DNA from: an uncultured Eubacterium sp.
GTDB taxonomy: Bacteria; Bacillota; Clostridia; Lachnospirales; Lachnospiraceae
Length of the DNA stretch: 64,000 bases
Assembly (NCBI GenBank): GCA_945946665.1
Contig: CAMEWO010000003.1
Location: forward strand, 62,001-126,000
Direction: 5' to 3'
Shown here: positions 42,612 to 53,200 of the stretch, one piece after another
Position numbering within the stretch: the stretch's first letter is position 1
Layout of the letters: every line of letters begins with the position of its first letter
Translations under genes and position numbers: made by a program
The notes under the pieces: generated by a model
Databases searched by the model: none
What the model was told of the DNA's origin: nothing
The model's input: only the letters and a program-made list of their open reading frames with translations

Positions 42612-42947
42612 ATGAAACTTTGGGTGAAGGGGCATGTGCTCATGTTAAAGAATAATGGTTTTTATCTTAGGGAAGTGGCTGGAATGTCATGGCTGCTCAT
42701 GAGAGGGGATTATCCAGCCTGTCAGAATGACAGTACTGCAGATGATTTGAAGAATGGGGAGTACGTAAGACCTGTGAGGCTTAATTCAACAGGGGCGTAC
42801 ATATGGAAACAGCTTGATGAGAAAAGGGAAAAAGAAGAAATTGCATGTAATATGGTAAAGGATTTCGGAATATCCTATAACGAGGCACTTACAGATGTGG
42901 ACGTTTTTATAAATGGGTTAATAAGTAATAATATCATGAGGAGTTAG
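42612..42947 (+). CDS. PqqD-like protein (start may be 42642)
   Basis: GFYLREVAGMSWLL...RLNSTGAYIWKQLDEKREKEEIACNMVKDFGISYNEALTDVDVFINGLISNNIM matches the PqqD fold pattern. Confidence 0.75.
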   Translation: MKLWVKGHVLMLKNNGFYLREVAGMSWLLMRGDYPACQNDSTADDLKNGEYVRPVRLNSTGAYIWKQLDEKREKEEIACNMVKDFGISYNEALTDVDVFINGLISNNIMRS

Positions 42948-42949
42948 TA

Positions 42950-45178
42950 ATGAGAGCGTTTATTATAGGGGGATATAATAAAGTAACAGCTGCTATTATC
43001 CAGAAATTAAGCAAGGAAGGACATGATATATATGTCTTAACAAGCAGCAAATCTGATGTTGGCGTATTCCAGAATGTATATGAGCATTACGTATTTTCAT
43101 ATGATAATGACTGTATTAAGGAAGTTTTTGAAAGTGTTAATCCGGATGTAACTATCTTTTCCGGAGCCTTCGATTCTAATTATGTATGGAGCAATGGATA
43201 TTCAGAGGTGGTTAATTTTGGCAATGGCCTGTTCAACTGTCTCAATGCCTTTGCTTTTCTTGGTCACGGCAGGTTTATTTACCTGTCTTCAAGTGAAGTT
43301 AAATTCATGACAAGAACTGAATACAAGGAAATAATTAATGCCCAGAGAGACACATATTCAGAGGGATTCTTTAAGCATGCTGATATATACAAGGCTGTGG
43401 CATTAAAAAATGGTGAGGCTTCCTGCACTAATGTAAGGCAGAACTGCAATTCTGATGTTATTACACTAAGGGTGGATAATCTGTGTTATGAGCCGGAAAA
43501 CCCTGCGGACCCTGTACTTAAAACAGATATGTGTGCAAGAATGCTGGTTGAGGCATATTCTGAAAAGAAGACAACAATTTCAGGAAAGTATTATTCGCCA
43601 ATATACATCAATGACTTTATTGAGGCGTTATATAACATAATTAACAAGTCTTCATTCCGCAATCCAATATACAGACTGGGCTGTGATGTGACAATAACCC
43701 AGGATGAGCTGTCTGATAAGGTGTGTGAAACGATGGAAGCCTTGGACGACAGCGTTCTGATTGCCAGGGATTACAATGTTAAAGAGGATTTTATGAATGA
43801 TGTACCTGTTACTGATGTATCTGAAGAAGTAAATGTGGTTGTCTTCAAAGACGCATCCAAGTGTGCAGATATAATGATTAATGCATTTAATCAGGATATT
43901 AATAAATTCATTGAGGTTGAAAAGAAAAAGAAAAACAGAAAAACAGAAATTTGGAATAATATCAAAAGGCTTGCTGCTGCAGCTTTGCCATTTGTTGAAA
44001 ATCTGGTATTATTCATTCCCTTCTTCATGCTGAATAACAGAGTAACGGGAAGCGCTTATTTTGCCAAGCTTGATCCATATCTTATATATGTGGAGATATT
44101 TGCTTTAGTATATGGACAGCAGCAGGCAGCCTTTTCAGCCGTGTTGTCTATTGCAGGATATCTGTTCAGACAGACCTATTCAAGAACTGGTTTTGATGTA
44201 ATGCTGGATTATAACACCTATGTATGGATGGCACAGCTTGTTATCCTTGGACTTTCTGTGGGATATTTAAGGGATAAGATACGGACAATACAGGAAGATA
44301 AGAAGGATGAGTCTGTGTATCTTGCCAGCCGACTTAAGGATATTGAAGATATTAATATGATCAATACCAAGCTAAAGGATGAACTCCAGACGCAGGTTAT
44401 TAACCAGACAGACAGTCTGGGAAAAATATTTGAGATTACAGCTGAATTGGACAGAGATGCTCCAGAGGAAGTATTCTTCCATGCAGCAGAGGTTGTGTCA
44501 GAACTTATGGATTGTAAAGATGTAGCAATTTACAATGTTTCAAACAGGAGCTTCGCCCGTCTGATGTCAGCTACATCACCTAAAGCCAGGTCTCTTGGAA
44601 ACTCTATTGAGTATACCAAATATACAGATATGTATGAGTCATTGATGAAGGGGGAGGTTTATGTAAACAAGAAGCTTACTAAGAATTACCCTCTTATGGC
44701 TGTTGCCATTGTGGAAAATGATGAGTTGAACTCAATTATCATGCTGTGGGATATTGCATGGGAAAAGATGAACATGGCACAGACTAACAGGTTCAGGGTA
44801 ATCAGCTTTATGATTCAGAATGCGGTGCTTAGGTCTGACAGATACATCGAGATGCTGGAGAATGAACGGTACATAGAGGGAACAAGAATACTTGATGCAG
44901 ATGCATTCAGGACGTTGCTGGATGCCTTCATTAACGCGCGAAACAAAGGTCTTGCATACTGTACTCTAATTAAGATAATACTCCCTGATAAGGATTTGAT
45001 AAAGGCTAATGACACTCTTGTGAAACTTGTCAGGAATTCAGATTACATAGGAAGCAACAATGATGGTAATGCTTATCTGCTTCTTGCTAATACCAACTCA
45101 CAGGATGCCGTGTACGTTGAAAAACGTATTGCAGATGCCGGATTTGAGTATGAAATGCTGGAAAGGCTGGAAAGGTAG
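42950..45178 (+). CDS. PelD-like protein: N-terminal NAD-epimerase-like domain, TM bundle, GAF, degenerate GGDEF
   Basis: Rossmann-like N-terminus MRAFIIGGYNKVTAAII; TM block LPFVENLVLFIPFFMLNN...; GAF-like region; C-terminus LVRNSDYIGSNNDGNAYLLL (RxxD plus degenerate GGDEF). Confidence 0.75.
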   Translation: MRAFIIGGYNKVTAAIIQKLSKEGHDIYVLTSSKSDVGVFQNVYEHYVFSYDNDCIKEVFESVNPDVTIFSGAFDSNYVWSNGYSEVVNFGNGLFNCLNAFAFLGHGRFIYLSSSEVKFMTRTEYKEIINAQRDTYSEGFFKHADIYKAVALKNGEASCTNVRQNCNSDVITLRVDNLCYEPENPADPVLKTDMCARMLVEAYSEKKTTISGKYYSPIYINDFIEALYNIINKSSFRNPIYRLGCDVTITQDELSDKVCETMEALDDSVLIARDYNVKEDFMNDVPVTDVSEEVNVVVFKDASKCADIMINAFNQDINKFIEVEKKKKNRKTEIWNNIKRLAAAALPFVENLVLFIPFFMLNNRVTGSAYFAKLDPYLIYVEIFALVYGQQQAAFSAVLSIAGYLFRQTYSRTGFDVMLDYNTYVWMAQLVILGLSVGYLRDKIRTIQEDKKDESVYLASRLKDIEDINMINTKLKDELQTQVINQTDSLGKIFEITAELDRDAPEEVFFHAAEVVSELMDCKDVAIYNVSNRSFARLMSATSPKARSLGNSIEYTKYTDMYESLMKGEVYVNKKLTKNYPLMAVAIVENDELNSIIMLWDIAWEKMNMAQTNRFRVISFMIQNAVLRSDRYIEMLENERYIEGTRILDADAFRTLLDAFINARNKGLAYCTLIKIILPDKDLIKANDTLVKLVRNSDYIGSNNDGNAYLLLANTNSQDAVYVEKRIADAGFEYEMLERLER

Positions 45179-45185
45179 GTAGCCT

Positions 45186-45998
45186 ATGAGTGAAGATGTA
45201 ATAATATTACTGCTGATTATTCTGGCTATTCCTGTTACCATTATTGTATATTACGCACTGGCCTTTTTTTTCAGAAAGCTTTTCTTCAGAAAACCTGTAG
45301 ATTTGTCAGACGTTGTATTCAGCAAGGATAGAATTGAGCAGATTGAGAAAAGCGATATGGAGCAGGAAAGGAGTATCGTTGCAGTCCAGGAGGCGGTAGC
45401 TGTCAGTGATTATCATAACCAGAGAGAGCTTATGATGAATATTATCCGTAAGGATATTAAGAAATCACTGGGTTCCATAACCTATGCACTTAACAGTGAG
45501 GATAGTGAAACATCACATTATGCAGCAGCAGCGTTAAGAGATGAGCTTGGAGAGTTCCGTAACAGCACCCACAAGCTGTACCAGACAATTAAGGATAGTA
45601 AACCCCTTGATCTGGATGCCTGTAATGAACTTGTAAATCTTATATATGACACAATCAGCCAGGATGTATTCAGGCAGTCTGAACAGAAAAGTTATGTATG
45701 GATGATGGAGGAAGTATTTACCAGGATGTATGAATATGATCCTAAAACCTTGCAGGACCATTATTACGAATGGATTGTATGTTTCCTTATGTCAATAGGA
45801 TTTCCTGAAGATGCTTATAAATGGTGTGAAAGAGCTGAAAAGGAAATCGGCGACAGGCTTTCCTCTTACAAATGTTATTTAAGATACTACTATGGAATGG
45901 ATGATGGAGAGAATTTCGTCAAAACCATGAATGAATTGAAAAAGTCTGATATTAAAATTGATCAGGATACGCTGGAGATTTTCAGGCTTTTTAGCTAA
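45186..45998 (+). CDS. PelE-like protein (N-terminal TM, helical repeat region)
   Basis: Single strong N-terminal TM then helical sequence; position between pelD-like and pelF genes. Confidence 0.55.
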   Translation: MSEDVIILLLIILAIPVTIIVYYALAFFFRKLFFRKPVDLSDVVFSKDRIEQIEKSDMEQERSIVAVQEAVAVSDYHNQRELMMNIIRKDIKKSLGSITYALNSEDSETSHYAAAALRDELGEFRNSTHKLYQTIKDSKPLDLDACNELVNLIYDTISQDVFRQSEQKSYVWMMEEVFTRMYEYDPKTLQDHYYEWIVCFLMSIGFPEDAYKWCERAEKEIGDRLSSYKCYLRYYYGMDDGENFVKTMNELKKSDIKIDQDTLEIFRLFS

Positions 45999-46022
45999 AA
46001 ATGCGCAGGGAAGGGAAATCTG

Positions 46023-48356
46023 ATGATGGATTTATCCAATACCCTTTGGTCAGTTCTGATTCTGGCACTGTACTCATTACTGGTTTTATGTGTGCCAGCA
46101 GCTGTACTTGGGAAAAAGCTGTCAAACAGAAGATTATGCGAAAGATTTCTGATATATGTTGTTTTTGGTAATTTCTATATTATTAATATTGTTTTTATAC
46201 TACAGCTGATACATATATCAAATATAGTTACATTAATTGCAGCGTACTTGTGTCCGATACTGTTTGTCATAATTAGACCACGCAGAAAAGAATTAAGGGA
46301 GATGCTTCTTCGGGGTGGACAGAATATAAGCAGGCTGCTCCGGGGAACACTGGGAGTTAAGACATTTATTAAGCAGACCTGGAACAGATTTATATGTTTT
46401 CTGATTCGTCAGGTTAAAAAATTGTCAGTGATTAACAACAGGGAAAATCTTGAAGGAATACTGTTGCTTTTACTGATTGTGCTGATAGGGTATATGTATG
46501 GCTCTAACAGTATAAAGAATTATGGATATCTGGCATCAGATGTGGCTGTTCATAATTACTGGATTAATGCCATGTCAGATAATAATATATTTGTTGCAGG
46601 TGTGTATCCACATGGTTTTCACTGTGTGATTTATTTTCTTCATGCAGTATTCAGGATTGATACGTCAGTGCTCTTAAGACTGTTTGCAATGACTAATGTA
46701 ATTTATGTGCATATGGTTTTATTTGCATTTATTAAATATTTAACTAAATCAAGATATGCAGCTTATGGGGCATTGGTTATATATGTGGCAGTCAATTTTA
46801 TGAACAGTGGATGTTACAGCAGATTCTCTGCCAATCTTCCCCAGGAATTTGGATTTTTGTTTCTGTTTCCAACACTTTACTTTCTGTTTGAATATATGAA
46901 ACATGAGAGAACAAAAGGAAAAAAGGACAGGGAATATAAGAGAAGAAAATATTTTGAATTGACGGGGGCAGCATGCAGCTTCTCACTATCTATTGCTGTG
47001 CATTTTTATGGAGCCATGATTGTGGGAATATTCTGTGTTGCCATAGTTTTTGCGTACTGGATGAGATTTTTCAGACCATCTTATTTTTTAAGGCTCATGG
47101 CTGCATTGATTGCAGGAGTTGTTATTGCCGCACTTCCAATGGGAGTATCTATTGCACAGGGCAATCATTTTCAGGGGTCAATCGGTTGGGGACTTAATGT
47201 AATTAAGGGCAACAGCAGTCAGACAACAGATGAACAGACTAAAAGCTCTACCTTTGATGAGGATTTAAAAAATGCAGGATTGTCTGTTGCAGATATAGGT
47301 GGAACAGTTATTGTTACACCAGACGAGGATGCCAAGACTGATACAAAAGAAATCACGTCTGCCGGTGAGAGGCTGCTTAGTGTGGCAGGCAGGATTTTTA
47401 ACAGGCTGAGTATTATGTATCAGGGATTTGTGTCTACTATCAGCAAGTCTGTGGTTTATTTCAAGGCAGAGATGTGGGCAGATGCTATGATTATTCTTGT
47501 AGCATTCATATCTGTTGCAGGAACAGTCATGGCTGTTATTGATAGAAAAGACTATGATTCAGATATTGGAAACCAGTATGTGACTATTTCCCTTGGTGTA
47601 TTATTTACAGGGCTGATATTAATTTCTTCATTTGTTAAGCTCCCATCAATTATGGATGTAAACAGATGCAGGATATATTTTATGTATTCCTTTACAATTC
47701 TTATAGGAATTGCATTGGATTTTCTTCCTGCTATTGTGACAAGATTTATTAAGAAGAGATGGATATATAATATTGCTTCCCTTGTTATATCTTTTACAGT
47801 TGGCTTGGTTCTGTTTTCAGAATATGGCGTAAGACCAGCAGCCATGAACTCACGGCTTAATATTCTCCAGACTAATGGTGCGGTGTATTGTATGTACAGC
47901 ATAAAGAACCAGAGCAAAGACAATAACTGGACTATTGTTTCTCCAACAGATGAATTAAGAATGCTGGACGGGGAAGGGTATCATTATGAGCTTTCAGATT
48001 TTGCAAGGAAACAGAAAAGGACGTCAAAGTTTACAATTCCAACTAAATATATATATTTCTTCATTGAGAAAAAACCGCTGGATTATACAGTAACAGGGCA
48101 GTACAGCGGCCAGGAGATTTCGAAAGAAGGGGCATCACAGCCATATGCAGATTATTATTCAGGAAATAATATGTATAAAGGAGATGCCAGATACATACTT
48201 ATGAGTAAAATGTATTACTGGGCACAGAGATATCAGGAAATCTACCCTGAAGACTTTACAGTGTATTATGAGGACGATGAGTTTGTGTGCTATAAACTAG
48301 TCCAGAATACATCATTTTTAAATAATCTGGTTGTTGATTATGGATATAACAATTAG
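46023..48356 (+). CDS. Large polytopic membrane protein, possibly GT-C-like
   Basis: 777 aa with many TM segments; early loop motif SDVAVHNYWINAM; inside the Pel-like operon. Confidence 0.5.
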   Translation: MMDLSNTLWSVLILALYSLLVLCVPAAVLGKKLSNRRLCERFLIYVVFGNFYIINIVFILQLIHISNIVTLIAAYLCPILFVIIRPRRKELREMLLRGGQNISRLLRGTLGVKTFIKQTWNRFICFLIRQVKKLSVINNRENLEGILLLLLIVLIGYMYGSNSIKNYGYLASDVAVHNYWINAMSDNNIFVAGVYPHGFHCVIYFLHAVFRIDTSVLLRLFAMTNVIYVHMVLFAFIKYLTKSRYAAYGALVIYVAVNFMNSGCYSRFSANLPQEFGFLFLFPTLYFLFEYMKHERTKGKKDREYKRRKYFELTGAACSFSLSIAVHFYGAMIVGIFCVAIVFAYWMRFFRPSYFLRLMAALIAGVVIAALPMGVSIAQGNHFQGSIGWGLNVIKGNSSQTTDEQTKSSTFDEDLKNAGLSVADIGGTVIVTPDEDAKTDTKEITSAGERLLSVAGRIFNRLSIMYQGFVSTISKSVVYFKAEMWADAMIILVAFISVAGTVMAVIDRKDYDSDIGNQYVTISLGVLFTGLILISSFVKLPSIMDVNRCRIYFMYSFTILIGIALDFLPAIVTRFIKKRWIYNIASLVISFTVGLVLFSEYGVRPAAMNSRLNILQTNGAVYCMYSIKNQSKDNNWTIVSPTDELRMLDGEGYHYELSDFARKQKRTSKFTIPTKYIYFFIEKKPLDYTVTGQYSGQEISKEGASQPYADYYSGNNMYKGDARYILMSKMYYWAQRYQEIYPEDFTVYYEDDEFVCYKLVQNTSFLNNLVVDYGYNN

Positions 48357-48403
48357 CGGGCCTGACATATTATGTGGATTTGAATGGCAGAAATGAGGGT
48401 AAT

Positions 48404-50218
48404 ATGGAATCGAAGATGATAACTAAACGCATATTCTTAACCATAAGTGTCATTATGTTTCTAGTGCTTTTCCTGTTCCAGTTTACTGGAATTGTGAGAA
48501 GAAAATATAATGATTATGAGAGTAACAGCTACAAGGAAGCTACGGCCACAAGCCTTACGAAATCTGATGAATTTCAGGTACTTACTAATGAGACAGACGT
48601 TATTTTAAGTACTAACAAATACATTGTATATATTGGTGATATAAGTGACAGATATGGAAACACAGTTTACCAGTGGTGCAGGCTTTCAAAGAAGAACCTT
48701 ATGGTATATTCTGACATAACCCAGTATCATGTAAGTGGATGGAACAAACCGGAGATGGTAATAGTTGATTCAAATTACATGGATTACGATACACAGATGG
48801 ATTACCTGGAAGAAATATCTGATATGGGTGTCAACGTTACATTGTGTACTCTGCCTGAATACGATATTACCCGTAAGAATAAGCGCCTTATGGAATACTG
48901 TGGTATATCAAACTGGGCAAGAAAGATTACTGCTTCAGGAATCAGAGTTTTTGAGGATTTTCTTCTTGGTGGAGAAATCTGGTTTACACCAGAAAATGAC
49001 CCGGAAGGAGTGTACAACAACTTAAACCCGGTAGTTCCATGGTATACAACTACCACAGGAACCAAAACATATATGGCGGCAGAGCTGTCAGATGAGTATG
49101 AGAACATTGATAATGAGGACCAGCCTTCCCTTATATGGCGAAAGCGCTGCAAAGACTCATATGTATTCTGCATTAATGGTGATTTTATAAGCGATATTTC
49201 AGGAATTGGAATATTAAGTGCTATTCTGTATGAATCAAAGGATTATGATATATATCCTGTGGTAGATGCGCAGACATTTGTAGTTGCCAATTTTCCATAC
49301 TTCTCCAGCGAGAATGACAATGCCATCCAGAAGTTTTATGGTAAGAATACATCTGGTTTTACTGAAAATGTAGTATGGCCGGATTTATCCAACCTTTCAA
49401 CAAAGCTTCAGGCAAAGATGACATTTATGGCTGCACCGCAGCTTAATTATTCAGACAGGAAACTTCCGTCTGTTAATGAACTGGATTATTTCTTCAGACT
49501 TATAAGAGAGCAGAAGGGTGAGGTAGGACTTACAAGTTCTAAGGCAACAGTTGATATTCTTGCAGATAAGCTGGAAGCTGATAAGGGATTTTACAGAAAT
49601 TATGTAGGCGGCTATGATTTCTTAAGCATCAGGCTTAAAAAAGATGAACTTCAGGGAATGAAGGATATTAACAATGATATTCTTAAGGACGTCAAGACAT
49701 ATGTTACAGGTTCAGATGAATATGTGGGCAGCAATCTTTTCTCATATTATGATGACGATAAGCTGTTGGTTGAGTCTCCTGTAAGTGCAGAAAAATACAA
49801 TTTCTCAGAGGATTTTAAGTTGAGATGCATTAATACTTCATTGGCATATACAAATATAGATATGGATGTCTGGGACATATATTTCCCAACTGATGAAGAA
49901 AAGCTGTGGAACAAATATATTAAAAATGTTTCTTCTTCAGTTGAAAATCTCTTAAAAGGCAGCAAAAAACTGACCCAGTGTACAGTTTCTGAACTGGATA
50001 AGAGAGTTCGGGAGATGTTGAGTCTTAATTACAGTTACAGAATGGATAATTCTTCTCTTGTGGTAGATATAGAGGGAAAACAGGAAATTTCAAGGTTCTT
50101 GTATAGAAGCCATAAGGATGAGATTGAATCTGTTGTTGGAGGCACATTTACCAAGGTAGAAGATGGCGCATACATAATAACCGCCACAGAGAAGAGGATT
50201 GAGATTAATTTCAAGTAA
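48404..50218 (+). CDS. Membrane-anchored PelA-like / DUF2194-like protein
   Basis: N-terminal TM anchor, then extracytoplasmic domain with INGDFISDISGIGIL; located immediately before pelF. Confidence 0.5.
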   Translation: MESKMITKRIFLTISVIMFLVLFLFQFTGIVRRKYNDYESNSYKEATATSLTKSDEFQVLTNETDVILSTNKYIVYIGDISDRYGNTVYQWCRLSKKNLMVYSDITQYHVSGWNKPEMVIVDSNYMDYDTQMDYLEEISDMGVNVTLCTLPEYDITRKNKRLMEYCGISNWARKITASGIRVFEDFLLGGEIWFTPENDPEGVYNNLNPVVPWYTTTTGTKTYMAAELSDEYENIDNEDQPSLIWRKRCKDSYVFCINGDFISDISGIGILSAILYESKDYDIYPVVDAQTFVVANFPYFSSENDNAIQKFYGKNTSGFTENVVWPDLSNLSTKLQAKMTFMAAPQLNYSDRKLPSVNELDYFFRLIREQKGEVGLTSSKATVDILADKLEADKGFYRNYVGGYDFLSIRLKKDELQGMKDINNDILKDVKTYVTGSDEYVGSNLFSYYDDDKLLVESPVSAEKYNFSEDFKLRCINTSLAYTNIDMDVWDIYFPTDEEKLWNKYIKNVSSSVENLLKGSKKLTQCTVSELDKRVREMLSLNYSYRMDNSSLVVDIEGKQEISRFLYRSHKDEIESVVGGTFTKVEDGAYIITATEKRIEINFK

Positions 50219-50238
50219 AAGAAAGGCATAGGTTTGCT

Positions 50239-51666
50239 ATGAAGATATGTTTAGTGGCAGAGGGATGCTATCCATATGTAATTGGTGGTGTTTCAGGCTG
50301 GATTAACAACCTTATAACTTCATTTCCAGAGTATGAATTCATTATGCTGGCTATTATATCTGACAGGTCAGTCAGTGGCAAGTTCAAATATACTCTTCCT
50401 GAGAACCTGACAGAGGTTCATGAAGTATATCTTAATGATAAAGAGTATGTTACCAGAAAAAGCAAGAAATATAATAAAGCCCGTCTTTCCAATGAGAATC
50501 TGAAGGCTCTGGAGTCATTGCTGATAGGAAGGGATACTGACTGGGAACGCCTTACAAAACTGTTCCAGAGTCATAAGATTTCACTGGATCAGCTTCTGAT
50601 GGGACCGGACTTCCTGGAAGCATCTATGAGAAATTATGAGTTAAAGCATGGTGAAATTGTTTTCTCTGATTTCCTCTGGACTATGAGGTCTATGTACCTT
50701 CCATTATTCCTTTCAATGCAGTCGGATATTCCAAGAGCAGATATATACCACTGTGTTGCCACTGGTTATTCAGGAATAATGGGTGGCATGGCTAAGATTC
50801 TATATCCTGAGAGCAGGTTGATTATATCAGAACATGGTATCTATACAAGAGAGCGTGAGGAAGAGATAATTAAATCGGACTGGATACAGAGCATATACAA
50901 GAATATCTGGATTGACCAGTTTAAGAAAATGTCTCTTCTTGCCTATGACAAGGCGGATGTTGTTACTTCGCTGTACGCAAGGGCAAGGGAGTTACAGATT
51001 GAGCTGGGTTGTAAGGAAGCAAAGACAATAATTACCCCTAATGGAATTGACCCTGCCAGATTCGCAAATATACCGCAGAAAGACCCTGATGACCAGTATA
51101 TTAATGTGGGGGCTGTTCTTCGTGTTACACCAATTAAAGATGTAAAGACCATGATTATGGCATTTGGATATGCCAAGGTAATAGAGCCAAAACTGAAACT
51201 GTGGATTATGGGTCCTACAGATGAGGACCCTGATTATGCCAAGGAGTGTTTTACTCTGGTGGATGACATGAAGATTAAAGATGTTGTGTTCACTGGAAGA
51301 ATCAACACCAGCGAGTACATTGGCAAGATGGATTTTACGATTCTTACAAGTATAAGTGAAGGCCAGCCTCTTACCATACTTGAAGGATATGGGGCCAAGA
51401 AACCTGTAATTGCTACTGATGTTGGTAACTGCAGGGGACTTATATATGGTGAGGGGGATAATTTCGGTCAGGCAGGAATACTTACCCACATTATGAATGT
51501 GGAGGAGATAAAGGATGCCATTGTATATCTGGCACAGCATCCTGATGTGTGCAGACAGTATGGCGAGAATGGATATAATCGTTTTATGAGCAAATACACC
51601 ATTCAGGATATGAAGAATACCTACGCAGATATATATAAAAAATTATCCACAGTAAAGGAGAGATAG
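50239..51666 (+). CDS. pelF: GT4 glycosyltransferase PelF
   Basis: MKICLVAEGCYPYVIGGVSGWINNLI; ISEHGIYTREREEEI; ITPNGIDPARFA; TSISEGQPLTILEGYGAKKPVIATDVGNCRGLI. Confidence 0.9.
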   Translation: MKICLVAEGCYPYVIGGVSGWINNLITSFPEYEFIMLAIISDRSVSGKFKYTLPENLTEVHEVYLNDKEYVTRKSKKYNKARLSNENLKALESLLIGRDTDWERLTKLFQSHKISLDQLLMGPDFLEASMRNYELKHGEIVFSDFLWTMRSMYLPLFLSMQSDIPRADIYHCVATGYSGIMGGMAKILYPESRLIISEHGIYTREREEEIIKSDWIQSIYKNIWIDQFKKMSLLAYDKADVVTSLYARARELQIELGCKEAKTIITPNGIDPARFANIPQKDPDDQYINVGAVLRVTPIKDVKTMIMAFGYAKVIEPKLKLWIMGPTDEDPDYAKECFTLVDDMKIKDVVFTGRINTSEYIGKMDFTILTSISEGQPLTILEGYGAKKPVIATDVGNCRGLIYGEGDNFGQAGILTHIMNVEEIKDAIVYLAQHPDVCRQYGENGYNRFMSKYTIQDMKNTYADIYKKLSTVKER

Positions 51667-51670
51667 GGCA

Positions 51671-53179
51671 ATGGCTGGAATTGGAATTAAGTTAAACAGG
51701 TTCTTTGGTAAAAGCTCTGTTTCATCATACGTTGCAGGAGCAGGATACAGCGTAATTACAACTGTTGCACCAATGATAGTGGTTATTGGTGATATTATGC
51801 TTATGAGATGGGCCCTTGGATATACAGATGGAACCACATATAATAACAGAGAACTGTTTCAGGTTACAATTCTTTACATATTCATGTTTACATTGCTGGC
51901 ATCATCGCCATTTAACGCGGTGTTGTCTAAATATGTATCAGATGAGATATATAAAGAGCAGTACAGCAACATTATGGCGGCTTTCAGAGTGGGTATTGTT
52001 CTTAATATGGTTCTGAACTGTGTTCTTATTATCCCATTTACACTTCATGAGTACTATGTAGGACATGTGGACATTATCTACATTCTTGCTTCCATAGTCT
52101 GCTTTATTGCACTGTCACTGACATTCTATACAGTGCTTTACCTTTCGCTGTGTAAGGATTATGGAAAAATATCACAGTTTTATGTTATAGGAATGGCAGT
52201 GGCGTTCTTTTTATCACTTTTCCTTGTCAGGATTATTGGAATGGAGATAACCCTTGCAATGATTATTTCCCTGGCTGTGGGATTTATAGTAATATCTTCT
52301 CTTTCCTATGCCCTGTTACGACATTACTTTAGTAATAACAGCAGAAAATATCTGGATGTTTTGAGGTATATGTTCAGATTCTGGAAGCTGGTGCTTGCCA
52401 ATACATTCTATACACTGGGATTATTCATCCATAACTTTGTATTCTGGAATTCGGGACTTAGGAATGTGGTGGTAAACAGCTTTGTATGTGCGGAATCCTA
52501 TGATTTTGCCACATGTCTTGGTATGTTTACTAACCTGTCAGCAAGTATACTGTTCGTATCACTGATTGAGATGCATTTTAACCAGAGGTACAAGGATTTT
52601 TCCCAGTCAATTATTGGTGGAAGACTGATAGATATTAAGAAAACCAAGGCCAGAATGTTCAGAATGCTTACAGAGATGCTTATGACAATGGTTCGTATAC
52701 AGTTTATTGTATCAACTGTTATTTTTCTTGTATGTATAATTGTACTACAGAGACTGGGATTTTCAGGAATGATTATACAGCTTTATCCTTGTCTTGCTGC
52801 AGGATATTTCATGGTGTATATAATGTATGCAGTGTTCATGTTCCTGTACTATTTCAATGATCTGGACGGAGCGTTGATGACATCACTTATATTCTGTCTG
52901 GTTACACTGGCAGGAAGTATTGTCAGCATGAAGCTGGATGTTATCTGGTATGGACTGGGACTTGTGATAGGTTCATTTCTTGCATGGACATACGGATATT
53001 TCAGGCTGAAATATATTGAGAACACCTTACATATACATATTTTCTGTAATGGTAATATTCTTGCCAAGGTTAAGGGCAAAAGACCATCCGGAGAGGTGTA
53101 CCATGGGGTTGTTGTAGAGGATAGCCGGGGGTATGAGAAGGCAAAGAATGTAAAGATTAAAAAGCAGAAAAGAAGATAA
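51671..53179 (+). CDS. pelG: Exopolysaccharide transporter PelG
   Basis: MAGIGIKLNRFFGKSSVSSYVAGAGYSVITTVAPMIVVIG; polytopic; directly after pelF. Confidence 0.9.
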   Translation: MAGIGIKLNRFFGKSSVSSYVAGAGYSVITTVAPMIVVIGDIMLMRWALGYTDGTTYNNRELFQVTILYIFMFTLLASSPFNAVLSKYVSDEIYKEQYSNIMAAFRVGIVLNMVLNCVLIIPFTLHEYYVGHVDIIYILASIVCFIALSLTFYTVLYLSLCKDYGKISQFYVIGMAVAFFLSLFLVRIIGMEITLAMIISLAVGFIVISSLSYALLRHYFSNNSRKYLDVLRYMFRFWKLVLANTFYTLGLFIHNFVFWNSGLRNVVVNSFVCAESYDFATCLGMFTNLSASILFVSLIEMHFNQRYKDFSQSIIGGRLIDIKKTKARMFRMLTEMLMTMVRIQFIVSTVIFLVCIIVLQRLGFSGMIIQLYPCLAAGYFMVYIMYAVFMFLYYFNDLDGALMTSLIFCLVTLAGSIVSMKLDVIWYGLGLVIGSFLAWTYGYFRLKYIENTLHIHIFCNGNILAKVKGKRPSGEVYHGVVVEDSRGYEKAKNVKIKKQKRR

Positions 53180-53200
53180 ATCCAGAAAGTGAGGAAAGCT

